A stretch of 64,000 nt of DNA, taken from NCBI GenBank assembly GCA_963820055.1, contig CAWFYJ010000002.1:72362-136361 (forward strand). The letters run 5' to 3'. Position 1 is the stretch's first letter, and every line of letters begins with the position of its first letter. Below the pieces are notes generated by a model. It was not told where the DNA came from. It saw only the letters and a program-made list of their open reading frames with translations, and made no database searches. The DNA comes from RHKX01 sp963820055. Lineage in GTDB: Bacteria > Actinomycetota > Thermoleophilia > Solirubrobacterales > 70-9. The position numbers were made by a program, and so were the translations under genes. Shown here piece after piece: positions 42,705 through 51,368 of the stretch.

Positions 42705-43670
42705 TCAGCCGCCGGCGCGCCGGATCGCGATCCCGGTGAGGATCTCGCGGACGACCCGGTCGGCGACCTGGGCGGTGATGTCGCGGGCGCCGATGTTCTC
42801 CGGGAGCACCTCGACGACGTCGGCGCCGATCAGCTCGACCGAGGACGCGACGATGCGACAGGCACGCAGCAGATCGTGCGAAGCCATTCCGCCGGGCTCG
42901 GGCGTGCCGGTGCCCGGGGCGAAGGCGGGGTCGAGCACGTCGACGTCGACGCTGAGGAAAGCGGGCTCCGCTCCGACCGTCGCGACCGCGTCGGCGAGGA
43001 CCGCGTCGATGCCGCGCTCGCGGACCTCGTGCATCGGGAAGGTGACGATGCCGCGCTCGCGCTGCCAGGCCCAGACCTCCTCGTCGTGGGTGTAGCCGCG
43101 GATGCCGATCTGCACGTAGCGGGTCGGATCGACGATCCCCGCCTCGACGAGCCGGAACATCGGCGTCCCGTGCGACAGCTCCGCGCCGAGGACGTCGGGC
43201 CAGGTGTCGGTGTGCGTGTCGAACTGGATCAGGCCGACGGGACCGCGCCCGGCCGCCGCCGCACGCACGTCGGGTTCGGCGATCGAGTGGTCGCCGCCGA
43301 GAACGATCGGGAGAGCCCCCGCCGCGACCACCGCGCCCACGGTCTCCTCGATCGCGGCGTGGCTGCGCACCGGATCGCCCGGCGTCACCGCGGCGTCGCC
43401 GAAGTCGAGGACCTTCAGCGTCGACAGCGCGTCGACCCCGGCCTCGATGTGGGGGCCGGCGAGACTGCTCGCGGACCGGATCGCCCGCGGCCCGTATCGG
43501 GCGCCGGGACGCTCGGAGACGAGGTCGTCGGTCGGCGCTCCGACGATCGCGACGTCGACGCCGGCGAGCTCGGCCGGATTCTCGGTGTATGGGAGGCCCG
43601 AGTAGGTGAGCAGCCCCGCGTAGTCGGGCTTGTAGCCGTGTTCGGCCCAGCGGCGGAGCGGGTCGATCAC
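42705..43670 (-). CDS. speB: Agmatinase / ureohydrolase family protein
   Basis: A 321-residue arginase-fold enzyme. Manganese ligands are in LGGDHSIAEPDV near residue 118, QFDTHTDTWPD near 140-150 and SVDVDVLDPAFAPGTGTPEPGG near 218. These are the agmatinase/guanidinobutyrase signatures; the exact amidine substrate is not certain. A TAGGTT box with a 6-nt gap leads to a GTG at 43702 that is one base out of frame with this gene, so the true start may be there if a base is missing between 43671 and 43702. The gene converges with the fusion gene. Confidence 0.85.
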   Translation of the reverse strand: MIDPLRRWAEHGYKPDYAGLLTYSGLPYTENPAELAGVDVAIVGAPTDDLVSERPGARYGPRAIRSASSLAGPHIEAGVDALSTLKVLDFGDAAVTPGDPVRSHAAIEETVGAVVAAGALPIVLGGDHSIAEPDVRAAAAGRGPVGLIQFDTHTDTWPDVLGAELSHGTPMFRLVEAGIVDPTRYVQIGIRGYTHDEEVWAWQRERGIVTFPMHEVRERGIDAVLADAVATVGAEPAFLSVDVDVLDPAFAPGTGTPEPGGMASHDLLRACRIVASSVELIGADVVEVLPENIGARDITAQVADRVVREILTGIAIRRAGG

Positions 43671-43711
43671 GGGCGGGGCGCAGGGCCGGGGCGGTTGCTC
43701 ACCGCTCGAAC

Positions 43712-43996
43712 CTACCCCGGGTCGTCGCGCTTCGCCACGGTCCGCAGCCGGATCGGGCCCTTGGCACCGTCGAGGTCGACCGGCTCACCGCGCTGGGTCA
43801 CCTCGATCCGTCCCTCGCCGACGAGCTCGCCGGCCGCGTCCCTCACGATGTCCATGAGCGGCCGGAAGCCGTCGTCGCCTCCGAGCGCGCGGGCGGCGTC
43901 GGACGGGCAGATCGTCTTGCCGGCGTCGCGCTCCGCGAGGAGGTCGAGGATCGCCTTGCGGGCGTCGGCCGCGTGCACCGGCTCCCGGCCCGTCAT
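43712..43996 (-). CDS. DUF3253 small protein
   Basis: A 94-residue basic-acidic protein with ARKAILDLLAERDAGKTICPSDAARALGG at the N-terminus (quoted here as parts: AILDLLAERDAGKTICPSD and AARALGG), DIVRDAAGELVGEGRIEVTQ and KGPIRLR. It is a winged-helix-like DUF3253 family member. It overlaps UvdE by ATGA and so is cotranscribed with it, hinting at a DNA-related role. Confidence 0.8.
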   Translation of the reverse strand: MTGREPVHAADARKAILDLLAERDAGKTICPSDAARALGGDDGFRPLMDIVRDAAGELVGEGRIEVTQRGEPVDLDGAKGPIRLRTVAKRDDPG

Positions 43997-44973
43997 GACC
44001 TCGACCCGCCCGGCTCGATCCGGCCGTTGCGCCAGACGAAGCCGCGATCGCCGAGCTGCTCGCGGAGTCGCAGCAGGGCGAGATCCTTGACCTTCGCCTC
44101 GAGCATGATGTCGAAGTCCCGGCCGGCGGCCGGACCGCGCAGGAAGTCCTCGAACCCGATCGGATCGATCAGGTCGGCGTGGGCACGGAGCGGCGGCAGA
44201 ACCGGGCGTCGCTCGACGCGTCGCCCCTTCTTCGTCTTCCGCTCCTCGACCGCGGTTCGCGGCGACGAGTAGTGGATCTTCGGGACCTGACCGTTGGGCC
44301 AGGTCGCGAGCGCCTGATCGAGTGCCTCGGCGACGGGGATCCGATCCGGGTCGTAACAGCGGTGATGGAGGATGTCCCAGACGACGCGGAGGTCGGTGCG
44401 CTCGGAGACCCCGAGGACATCGGAGAGCCCGAACCGGCCGTCGTCGTTCTCGATCACCAGTCGCGAGCGGGCGACCTCGCCGAGCCCCTCGAAGCCGGCC
44501 ACGAAACGATCGATCGCCGCCCGCTTGTCGTCGCCGACCCCGCCGACGTGGAGCACGACCACCGCTTCCGGCCCGAGCCCCATCGCCTCCAGCACCGACG
44601 CCTGCAGCTCGACGTCGAGCGCCGCGGCGGCGCGGACCCCCTCGTCCTCCGAGTTCAGGACCGCGTACTGACCGGGGTGGAACGAGAGGCGCAGGTCGGC
44701 AGCTTGCGCCCGCTCGCCGAGCGCCGCAAGCTCCGCCGAGCATTCCTCAACCTGGCCGTGGAAAGTCTCCATCTGGGGATGGCTGCCGTAGGGGACGAGG
44801 CCCGATGCCATCCGGTACATCCGCACGTCGTTGGCCTCCAGGTAATCGAATATCGCCCGAAGGCGCTCCAGCGAGACGCTCAGGTGCGGCCCGGACTGCC
44901 AGCGCCGGGTGTCGTGGGAGGGGAGGCCGCCGTCCGCAAGGACCTTGACCGCGAAGCCGAGTCGGTGGGACAC
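43993..44973 (-). CDS. uvsE: UV damage endonuclease UvdE
   Basis: A 326-residue TIM-barrel endonuclease. Metal-binding residues lie in LSFHPGQYAVLNS, VVVLHVGGVGDDK, RLVIENDDGRFG, VVWDILHHRCYDP, KIHYSSPRT and DIMLEAKVKD, matching all the His/Glu/Asp positions of the family. It nicks DNA 5' of UV photoproducts and some abasic sites, an alternative to UvrABC. The GTG start is 6 nt behind TAGGCG. Confidence 0.92.
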   Translation of the reverse strand: MSHRLGFAVKVLADGGLPSHDTRRWQSGPHLSVSLERLRAIFDYLEANDVRMYRMASGLVPYGSHPQMETFHGQVEECSAELAALGERAQAADLRLSFHPGQYAVLNSEDEGVRAAAALDVELQASVLEAMGLGPEAVVVLHVGGVGDDKRAAIDRFVAGFEGLGEVARSRLVIENDDGRFGLSDVLGVSERTDLRVVWDILHHRCYDPDRIPVAEALDQALATWPNGQVPKIHYSSPRTAVEERKTKKGRRVERRPVLPPLRAHADLIDPIGFEDFLRGPAAGRDFDIMLEAKVKDLALLRLREQLGDRGFVWRNGRIEPGGSRS

Positions 44974-44979
44974 GTCCTC

Positions 44980-44985
44980 CGCCTA
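44980..44985 (-). promoter_or_regulatory. -10 box TAGGCG, 6 nt before GTG 44973
   Basis: Leaderless arrangement for the uvsE-DUF3253 operon. Confidence 0.5.
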
Positions 44986-45098
44986 CCCGCGAGGCCCTGG
45001 CGGTACGCGTGACGCCGCGGCACCTCGGGGACTCAGGCAACGTGAGACGGACGTCGGCGTAGGATGGCCGCCCGCCCGCGACGAGAGAGGACACGCCC

Positions 45099-45611
45099 AT
45101 GGGCCTGCTGCGAAACCGCGACGACGTGCCGGAGGGCCGGCGCTTTCAGATGCACGAGAAGCTGGTCGCGATCGGCGACGACTCGTGGATCGAGGACGAC
45201 GGGGGCGAGAAGGTGTTCAAGGTCAACGGCAAGGCGCTGCGGGCCCGCAACACGTTCGTCCTCGAGGACACCTCCGGCAACGAGGTCGCGAAGATCCGGG
45301 AGAAGAAGCTCAGTGTCCGCGACAAGATGAAGGTCGAGCGCGACGGCGACACTCTCGCCACCGTCCACAAGGCGCTCGTCGGCATCCGCGACCGTTTCGC
45401 GATCGAGGTTGAGAACGGCGACGACCTGAAGGCGCACGGCAACGTGCTTCAGCACGAGTACGAGATCGAGCGCGACGGCGACACGATCGCGACGGTGTCG
45501 AAGAAGTGGTTCCGGGTCCGCGAGACCTACGGCGTCGAGATCGCCGCGGGCGAGGACGAGGCCCTGATCCTGGCCCTCACGGTCGCGATCGACGACATGG
45601 CCCGCGACTGA
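45099..45611 (+). CDS. LURP-one-related / tubby-like protein
   Basis: A 170-residue beta-barrel protein. It starts RRFQMHEKLVAIGDDSWIED and repeats the strand pattern KVFKVNGKALRARNTFVLED, GNEVAKIREKKLSVRDKMKVE, in line with the LURP-one/scramblase-like fold (YxjI type). A GAGAGAGGA ribosome-binding sequence precedes the ATG. The function in bacteria is unknown. Confidence 0.85.
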   Translation: MGLLRNRDDVPEGRRFQMHEKLVAIGDDSWIEDDGGEKVFKVNGKALRARNTFVLEDTSGNEVAKIREKKLSVRDKMKVERDGDTLATVHKALVGIRDRFAIEVENGDDLKAHGNVLQHEYEIERDGDTIATVSKKWFRVRETYGVEIAAGEDEALILALTVAIDDMARD

Positions 45612-45651
45612 CTCGGGCCCATAGAACTGCGGAAATCGTCCCGCGTCCGAG

Positions 45652-45657
45652 TATCTT
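45652..45657 (+). promoter_or_regulatory. -10 box TATCTT, 7 nt before ATG 45665
   Basis: Supports ATG 45665 as the start of the arylsulfotransferase gene and a leaderless message. Confidence 0.5.
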
Positions 45658-45664
45658 TCGGTGG

Positions 45665-47170
45665 ATGAATGCTTCTCGGAAGCGAGGTCCGCGGTTGCTT
45701 CAGCCGATCGGAATCGTCGTTGTCGCGGCCTGTCTCGCCTGTGCGCTGCTCGTACCTTCTGCTGATGCCGCAAGGCTCCACGCGGATGACCTGAAGCTGA
45801 CCACGGCGCCCGAACTATTTCCCGCCTTCGATCCCGCCGTAAGCCGATACGTCACGAGGTGTGAGGGCGCGCGGACGCGTACAGAAGTCGTCGCCCGGCA
45901 CGGCACCAGGGTCCGGATCGACGACGACAAGTCGCGACGGGGCATGTTCCACGCCGGCGTTCGCCTCGATCCTGGGTCCGCAATGGTGATTCATGCCCGC
46001 AACGGCAGCGCCCATGGCCGGTATGTCATCCGCTGCCTCCCGCAGGACTTCCCGGCATACACCTTCGAGCGCCGCGGCGGCCCGGTGCCGAAGTGGGAAC
46101 TGATGGGGCTCGCCGGCTATGCGGTGATCTTCGACCGCAACGGAGTGCCGGCATGGTGGCTGCGGGTGCCGCGCAGTCTCAACGACGCGAAGCTCCTGCC
46201 GAATGGCAACTTGTCGTGGTGGACGAACGGGACGGTCGGCCCATACGGGACCGACCCAGAAGCCGCTTACGTGGAGGTGGGTCTGAATGGCAAGGTCAAA
46301 GACGAGATCCGAGCGGTCGGTCTCAACACGGACCTGCATGACATGCAGAGGCTTCCCAACGGGAACTCCCTCGTCATGGCCTACGAGGGTCGCGCGCCCG
46401 TCGACCTGAGTCCGTATGGGCACGAGTCGGACGCAGCAGTGTTTGACCCGGTAATCCAGGAGGTCGATCCCAAGGGCGAGGTCAAGTGGTCATGGCGCAG
46501 CGCGGAGCACATCGGCCTCGACGAAACCGGACGCTGGTGGCCGGTGCTCAAGGGACCCTTCTACGACATCCTCCACATCAACTCCGTCGACAAGACGGGC
46601 GACTCGCTGACGGTTTCCTTCCGGCACGCCGATGCCGTGTACAACATTGACCGCGCGACCGGTGAAATCAACTGGAAGCTCGGCGGCACGCAAACGCCCG
46701 AGAGCCTCGAGGTCAAGAACGACCCCTACGGGGACTATCCCCTCGGTGGCCAGCATGATGCGCGGCTCGACAAGAACGGATACCTCACGGTTTACGACGA
46801 CGAGACCGACCCTGCCTGTGGTGGTCGCCCTCCCGGTCCGAGTTGCATCCGCGCCCCGCGGGCGGTGGAGTACAAGATCAACGAAAAGGCTGGCGTCGCC
46901 ACCCTTGTTCAAGCGCTGAGCGATCCGGAGGTCACGACTACGTGGTGCTGCGGAGGTGCCCGCAAGACCCGCAGCCGTGGCTGGATCGTCGCCTGGGGGG
47001 GAAACACCAAGGCCACTGGCTTCGCTCCGGACGGGACGATCACCCAGCGCTACGACTTTTCGGCCGGGCTGGCGGACGGCCAGGCCATCTATCGGATCGT
47101 GCCGCTCAGCAAGCGAGACTTCACGGCCGGCAAGCTGTATCGCGCGATGGATCAGATGTATCCGAGGTGA
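45665..47170 (+). CDS. Secreted arylsulfotransferase (ASST) family protein
   Basis: A 501-residue exported protein with a signal peptide (IGIVVVAACLACALLVPSAD, cut near residue 36). A cadherin-like strand region (PAFDPAVSRYVTRC) precedes a beta-propeller with ASST blades: WWLRVPRSLNDAKLLPNGN, DLHDMQRLPNGNSLVMAYE with the conserved His, WEVDPKGEVKWSW-type repeats and GGQHDARLDKNGYLTVYDD. ASST enzymes move sulfate between phenolic donors and acceptors. Several cysteines (ACGG, SC, WCCGG) may form disulfides. An arylsulfatase is encoded 5 kb downstream. Confidence 0.85.
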   Translation: MNASRKRGPRLLQPIGIVVVAACLACALLVPSADAARLHADDLKLTTAPELFPAFDPAVSRYVTRCEGARTRTEVVARHGTRVRIDDDKSRRGMFHAGVRLDPGSAMVIHARNGSAHGRYVIRCLPQDFPAYTFERRGGPVPKWELMGLAGYAVIFDRNGVPAWWLRVPRSLNDAKLLPNGNLSWWTNGTVGPYGTDPEAAYVEVGLNGKVKDEIRAVGLNTDLHDMQRLPNGNSLVMAYEGRAPVDLSPYGHESDAAVFDPVIQEVDPKGEVKWSWRSAEHIGLDETGRWWPVLKGPFYDILHINSVDKTGDSLTVSFRHADAVYNIDRATGEINWKLGGTQTPESLEVKNDPYGDYPLGGQHDARLDKNGYLTVYDDETDPACGGRPPGPSCIRAPRAVEYKINEKAGVATLVQALSDPEVTTTWCCGGARKTRSRGWIVAWGGNTKATGFAPDGTITQRYDFSAGLADGQAIYRIVPLSKRDFTAGKLYRAMDQMYPR

Positions 47171-47741
47171 CGGCGCCGGCGCGGCGGTAGCACTCGTAGA
47201 TCACCTCGGATTTGAACACCCTGGTCTCGACCAGCTCCAGCGACACGGCCTCGGCGACCGGCGGCAGATAAGGGGTGCCGCCGCCGACGACGATCGGGCA
47301 GCGGAACATGCGCAGCTCGTCGACGAGCCCGAGCTCGAAGGCCTCCGATGCCAGACCGGCACCGCCGATCTCGACAGCCCGGCCGGTCGCGCCGAGCGTC
47401 CCGGCGATCTCGTCGGCCAGCGATCCCTCGGCTAGCCGGGCGTTGCCCTCGACGCTCTCGAGCGTGCGGCTGAAGACGACCTTCGGGATCGCCGACCAGG
47501 CGTCGGCGAACTCCGCCCTCAGCCCGTCCTCGCGCATCGCCGGATCCGTCTCCCAGGGCAGCATCGTCTCGTAGAGCTTGCGGCCGCAGATGCAGGCGCC
47601 GAGCTCGCTGACCCGCTCGAGGTGGAACCGGAACAGCTCGTCGCTCGGGATCGACCAGTCGAACCCGCCGGTGCGGTCGGCGATGAAGCCGTCCACCGAG
47701 ACGCTCATCGAGAAGATCAGCACCGGACCGCGCTCAGCCAT
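47121..47741 (-). CDS. RibD C-terminal / DHFR-like family protein (copy 1)
   Basis: A 206-residue protein of the DHFR-like fold: IFSMSVSVDGFIAD at the N-terminus, GACICGRKLYETM near residue 50, VEIGGAGLASEAFELGLVDEL and PIVVGGGTPYLPP. The tail of about 20 residues overlaps the end of the convergent arylsulfotransferase gene by 50 bp. It overlaps the MBL gene by 8 bp. Members bind NADPH or F420 and many are unassigned. Confidence 0.85.
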   Translation of the reverse strand: MAERGPVLIFSMSVSVDGFIADRTGGFDWSIPSDELFRFHLERVSELGACICGRKLYETMLPWETDPAMREDGLRAEFADAWSAIPKVVFSRTLESVEGNARLAEGSLADEIAGTLGATGRAVEIGGAGLASEAFELGLVDELRMFRCPIVVGGGTPYLPPVAEAVSLELVETRVFKSEVIYECYRRAGAVTSDTSDPSRDTACRP

Positions 47742-48522
47742 CAAGATCACCGACCTGCTCGACGTTCGACTGATGGGGGCCAGACATCCAGTCCACGTCC
47801 ATCCGCGGGTCGTCCGGTTCCTCGCCTCGCCGCAGCGCGTCGACATAGGCGCGGTCGGCGGTGAAGCGGGCGGCAACCTCCGGCCCTTCGGCCACGGACC
47901 CGTGGCCGGGGATCGCGACGTCGACGCGATCGATCACCGCACCGAGCAGGTCGAATGCCGTCTCGTAGGCGCCGACCTGATCGTCCTGGAACGAGTCGAA
48001 GAGTGGGATCAGGACGTCGGAGAGCATGTCGCCGGCGATCAGGACGCCACGATCGGGAAGCAGGATCGCCGCATGGCCGATCGAGTGGGCCCTGTGTTCG
48101 ATGATCTCGCCCGGCACCGGTCCGCCGTCCGCGGGCAGCGGGGTGACGAGCGCGATCAGGTCGAGGGGGACGTCGACCCAGCCGTCCTCCTCCGGCCCCT
48201 CGAGCTGCTGCTCCCTGGTTTCGGCGGCGAACTCGGCGCCGGCGGCCGTGGCGTAGCGGGGCACGTCGCCGAACCGGGAGTGCCAGAGCAGGTGGTCGGT
48301 GTGGGGATGGGTGGAGAACCCGGCGACGACCGGAATGCCGAGCCGGTCGATGTCGTCGGCGAGCGCGCTCATCTCGGCGCCGTGGATGCCGGGATCGATC
48401 ACGATCAGCCCGTCGTCCCCGCGCACCACGATCGAGTTGGTCCAGACCCATTCGCTCTGCCGCACCCAGACGCCGTCGGCCACCTCGGTCAGCGTCTGTT
48501 CACTCTCGTCCACCTTGGCCAT
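47734..48522 (-). CDS. MBL-fold metallo-hydrolase
   Basis: A 262-residue metallo-beta-lactamase-fold enzyme. The metal site is STHPHTDHLLWHSRFG (HxHxDH, residues about 90-96), HSIGHAAILLPDRGVLIAGD and VAIPGHGSVAEG. The substrate is unknown. GGAG lies 8 bases before the ATG. The downstream RibD-C gene overlaps it. Confidence 0.85.
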   Translation of the reverse strand: MAKVDESEQTLTEVADGVWVRQSEWVWTNSIVVRGDDGLIVIDPGIHGAEMSALADDIDRLGIPVVAGFSTHPHTDHLLWHSRFGDVPRYATAAGAEFAAETREQQLEGPEEDGWVDVPLDLIALVTPLPADGGPVPGEIIEHRAHSIGHAAILLPDRGVLIAGDMLSDVLIPLFDSFQDDQVGAYETAFDLLGAVIDRVDVAIPGHGSVAEGPEVAARFTADRAYVDALRRGEEPDDPRMDVDWMSGPHQSNVEQVGDLDG

Positions 48523-48627
48523 CTTCGCTCCGTTTCGGTTGGTTCGAGTCTGAGACCGCGGCGGCGCGGCGAAATCATCGGCGTCCTAGGGTTCGTGCCC
48601 GAGTCGTGACCAACAGGGAGGGTGTCA

Positions 48628-49233
48628 ATGCAGGAGACCACGTGTCACATGTCGATCTCGCTCGACGGCTTCGTCGCCGGGCCGGACCAGAGCCGCGACG
48701 ACCCGCTCGGCAGGCGCGGCATGGAGCTGCACGCCTGGCACCTCGGCGACGAGCGCGCCAACGACGCCGACGAAACGGCGGCCGGCTGGCTGATGCGCCC
48801 CCGCGGCGCCTACGTGATGGGCCGCAACATGTTCGGCCCGATCCGCGGCGAGTGGGAGGAGGACTGGCGCGGCTGGTGGGGACCCGAGCCGCCCTACCAC
48901 GCGCCCGTATTCGTGCTCACCCATCACGCCCGCGAGCCGATCGAGATGGAGGGCGGGACGAGCTTTCACTTCGTCACCGGGGGGTTCGACGACGCCTACT
49001 CCCAGGCGCTCGAGACGGCCGGCGACGACGGCGTCGACATCGCCGGCGGCGCCTCGACCGTGCGGCAGGCGCTGATCGCCGGGGTCGTCGACGAGCTGAC
49101 CCTCGACGTCGCCCCGGTCCTGCTCGGGTCGGGCGAGCGGATCTTCGACGGCGTCGAGTCGCTCGGCATGGAGCCGGCGGAGGTCCTGCACTCGCCGCTC
49201 GCGACGCACATCCGGTACCGCCGGGCCGGCTAG
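48628..49233 (+). CDS. RibD C-terminal / DHFR-like family protein (copy 2)
   Basis: A 201-residue protein with HMSISLDGFVAGPDQS, AYVMGRNMFGPIRGEWE, VDIAGGASTVRQALIAGVVDEL and APVLLGSGERIFDG, the standard RibD-C/DHFR-like motifs. The start ATG 48628 has GGGAGGG 6 bases upstream; a GTG two codons earlier is possible. A TAGGGT box at 48587 suggests a short leader, unlike the leaderless neighbours. Confidence 0.88.
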   Translation: MQETTCHMSISLDGFVAGPDQSRDDPLGRRGMELHAWHLGDERANDADETAAGWLMRPRGAYVMGRNMFGPIRGEWEEDWRGWWGPEPPYHAPVFVLTHHAREPIEMEGGTSFHFVTGGFDDAYSQALETAGDDGVDIAGGASTVRQALIAGVVDELTLDVAPVLLGSGERIFDGVESLGMEPAEVLHSPLATHIRYRRAG

Positions 49234-49241
49234 ATAGAGGC

Positions 49242-49800
49242 TCAGCCCTTCGGCACGAGGATCTGTGCGAGCGCTCCGCTCTTGAAGCGTTCTTCCTCGA
49301 CGACCTCAAGCTGCAGGTGCTCGACGAGGTCGGCGAACGGGCTGCGCCCCGCCCCGATCGCAATCGGCACCGTCGTCAGCTGGAACTCGTCGACGAGGCC
49401 GAGGCCGGTCAAGGACTTGGCGAAGGTGGGGCCGCCGTGGACGAGGATCGTGCCCTCGTCGTCACGCGGCCTTGAGCTCGGCGATGTCCGCCGCAAGGTC
49501 CTCCCCGAAGATCTCGACCGGTCCCCACTCCGCCTCCGTCAGGGTGCGGGAGAAGACGGCTTTCGGCTTCTCGTTCATCGAGGTGGCGATCGGGCCCTCG
49601 GACGCGGTCCAGTGTGGGCCCATGATGTCGTAGCTGCACCGGCCCATCGCGTGGACGCCCGCCGCGTCGAGCGCGCGGAGGTTCCACCCGGCCGAGTCGT
49701 CGCCGAAGTACTCGAACATCCACTCGTGGGTCCCATCGGGGCTCGTGGCGAACCCATCGAGGGACACGACCATCTTGAGAATCACTTTTCTGTCGCTCAT
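49242..49800 (-). pseudogene. RibD C-terminal / DHFR-like family protein (copy 3), one +1 shift
   Basis: The first 112 codons from ATG 49800 read KMVVSLDGFATSPDGTHEWM, AMGRCSYDIMGPHW and PVEIFGEDLAADIAELKA and then hit a stop. Moving one base lets the gene continue as RDDEGTILVHGGPTFAKSLTGLGLVDEF to 49242; the total length is 3n+1. Both halves fit one normal DHFR-like protein, so the shift near 49465 may be a sequence error. Confidence 0.8.
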
Positions 49801-49875
49801 GTCGGTAGAGACCTACCCACTCGCGCGGATTCATCGCTCGACTTCGGCGACCGGCCTGCCGTCCGGGCGTGGAGG

Positions 49876-49970
49876 GTGGACCCAGCCGGACTCGAACCGG
49901 CGACCTCCTGGGTGCGATGCGGGGGAGGCGTTGAACGTCCGAGACCGAGGATGTGGCGCTACAAGCGGTT
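49876..49970 (-). repeat. tRNA-3'-like dispersed repeat, copy C (partial)
   Basis: Read on the minus strand, it contains a perfect T-arm (CGCCGG-TTCGAGT-CCGGC with flanks) followed by GGGTCCA like the 3' end of a tRNA, but no 5' half. The left 60 bp match copies A, B and D closely; similarity then fades and includes a CTACAAGCGG piece matching CTAGCAAGCGG of copy A. The right edge is approximate. Confidence 0.65.
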
Positions 49971-50026
49971 CGGGGTCCGTCGGCCGGAACGATCCACATC
50001 TCCGATCGCCAGCCCTTCGATGAGAG

Positions 50027-50398
50027 CTACTCCGCCCAGGGGATCGTCACGTTGCGCCGCTCTGCGGTGCTGGCACGGGCCCCCGAGCGGCTGCACACGA
50101 TGGCGACCGCGGAGCCAGGCGAGTTGTTCGTCAGCCGCCGCTGCACGTCGGCGGGAAGGACCTTGGACCCGTGGGGCCCCAGGTCGGTCGTGGTCCCATC
50201 AACGTCAAGCTCCAGTACGCCTTCGAGTACGACCAGGATCTGCTCGACATCAACCGCATGGACCGGGCCGGCAGCGCCGGGCTCCATCTCGACGCGCCAG
50301 ACGGCGAGTTCCGAGCCGGTCACGTGGCGGCTTGCGTAGGTGTACATGACAGCGTTCGGCGTCTCGTGGCGCCGGGACGACAACTCGGCGATCTTCAT
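50027..50398 (-). CDS. Cupin-domain protein divergent from a MarR gene
   Basis: A 123-residue single cupin: EMEPGAAGPVHAVDVEQILVVLEG near residues 45-68 (quoted in part as AGPVHAVDVEQILVVLEG) and DVQRRLTNNSPGSAVAIV as motif 2. GAAGGAG lies 6 bases before the ATG. The first motif has a His and Glu for metal binding, the second motif lacks the usual His. Shared operators with the MarR gene suggest control by it. Confidence 0.8.
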   Translation of the reverse strand: MKIAELSSRRHETPNAVMYTYASRHVTGSELAVWRVEMEPGAAGPVHAVDVEQILVVLEGVLELDVDGTTTDLGPHGSKVLPADVQRRLTNNSPGSAVAIVCSRSGARASTAERRNVTIPWAE

Positions 50399-50416
50399 GA
50401 CGACTCCTTCAATATA

Positions 50417-50462
50417 GACAACATGGTTGTCGAAACTGTAACAGAAGGTCAACCCGGTTGTC
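50417..50462. promoter_or_regulatory. Probable MarR operators between cupin and MarR genes
   Basis: GACAAC-ATG-GTTGTC (50417-50431) is a perfect 6+3+6 inverted repeat, and another GTTGTC half-site lies at 50457-50462 close to the MarR start. The intergenic stretch is AT-rich compared with the surroundings. Confidence 0.65.
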
Positions 50463-50475
50463 TAGACTCTCCTGC

Positions 50476-50928
50476 GTGGCCGAGTCCTTGCCCTTAGTTC
50501 GCCTCCTCAGCGCTGCGACGCAGATGTCAGTGCAGCGCCTCAATGAGACGCTCGCCGCCGAGGGCTATCCGGATCTTCGTCCTGCGTACGGGTACGCCAT
50601 GCTGGCTTTGGGGCCAGAGGGTGCCACCGCCTCACAGCTCGGTGTCCACCTAGGAATCACCAAGCAAGCCGCAGCCAAACTCGCCTCCCAACTGGAACGG
50701 GGCGGCTATCTGCGAAGGATCGATCACCCCAGCGACGGCCGCGCCCAGCTCCTTCGGCGAACCGAGCGCGGAAACGCGCTGCTCCAAACCGCTGCGAAGG
50801 TCCAGGACCAGATGGAAAGTGACCTGGCGCAAGCGATCGGCGGGCCGACGGTCTGCGCCATGCGCAGCGCTCTTGAGGGCGTGCTCGACCAAGCGGCTCC
50901 CCACCGCCCGCTCACACGCCTCTGGTAG
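50476..50928 (+). CDS. MarR-family transcriptional regulator
   Basis: A 150-residue winged-helix protein starting at GTG 50476 (a TTG 18 bases upstream is less likely). It shows LGPEGATASQLGVHLGITKQ and AAAKLASQLERGGYLRRIDHPSDGRAQLLRRTERG near residues 45-100 (quoted in parts AAAKLASQLERGGYLRR and IDHPSDGRAQL), the MarR recognition helix and wing. The DNA repeats at 50417-50462 between it and the divergent cupin are probable targets. Confidence 0.88.
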   Translation: MAESLPLVRLLSAATQMSVQRLNETLAAEGYPDLRPAYGYAMLALGPEGATASQLGVHLGITKQAAAKLASQLERGGYLRRIDHPSDGRAQLLRRTERGNALLQTAAKVQDQMESDLAQAIGGPTVCAMRSALEGVLDQAAPHRPLTRLW

Positions 50929-51368
50929 GCACTGGCAACGTCCTCGCGAACTGTCGAACCTGACTTCATTCCGGCGGAGGGGCCTGAACGGGGTGCCTTT
51001 GAGGTTCTGGGTGAGTGGAGCCAGCCGGACTCGAACCGGCGATCTCCGGGTGCGATGCGGGGAGGTGTTGTGGCCCTTGTGGGCGGGGACTTGGCTCTAG
51101 CAAGCGGGGGGAGTTGTCCGCGGGCTCGCCCGGCGGCTGAAACGGATACCTCTGAAATGACCGGGATTGGAGTGGATTTGGGCACCAGAACGGGGCTGGT
51201 GCCCAAATCAATTTGCCTGTGCGCAGGCGTGGCGGAGCGCGCCGGTCTCGGGTTGTAGAGGTCGGCCGGCTCCCAGCCAATCGCACTAAGTCGGCCCTGG
51301 CTGCGAACGATCGCCGTGGCCTTATTTGCACGGCCGAAGCCGCAGGCACTCCGAAGGGACACCCTGAG
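50929..51368. other. Intergenic region holding repeat copy A
   Basis: No gene is visible. The left part is simple spacer, the centre is repeat copy A with its terminal hairpin, and the right part (to 51368) shows no recognised element. Confidence 0.6.
51015..51208 (-). repeat. tRNA-3'-like dispersed repeat, copy A (194 bp)
   Basis: It begins with GTGGAGCCAGCCGGACTCGA, the complement of a tRNA T-arm plus acceptor strand, and ends with a perfect hairpin, ATTTGGGCACCAG (51176-51188) paired with CTGGTGCCCAAAT (51196-51208). Copy B has the same length and the same two ends. Confidence 0.75.

Noticed and set aside
44322..44948. Arginine-rich plus-strand frame opposite uvsE
   Set aside because: Low-complexity shadow of a gene with all catalytic residues on the other strand.
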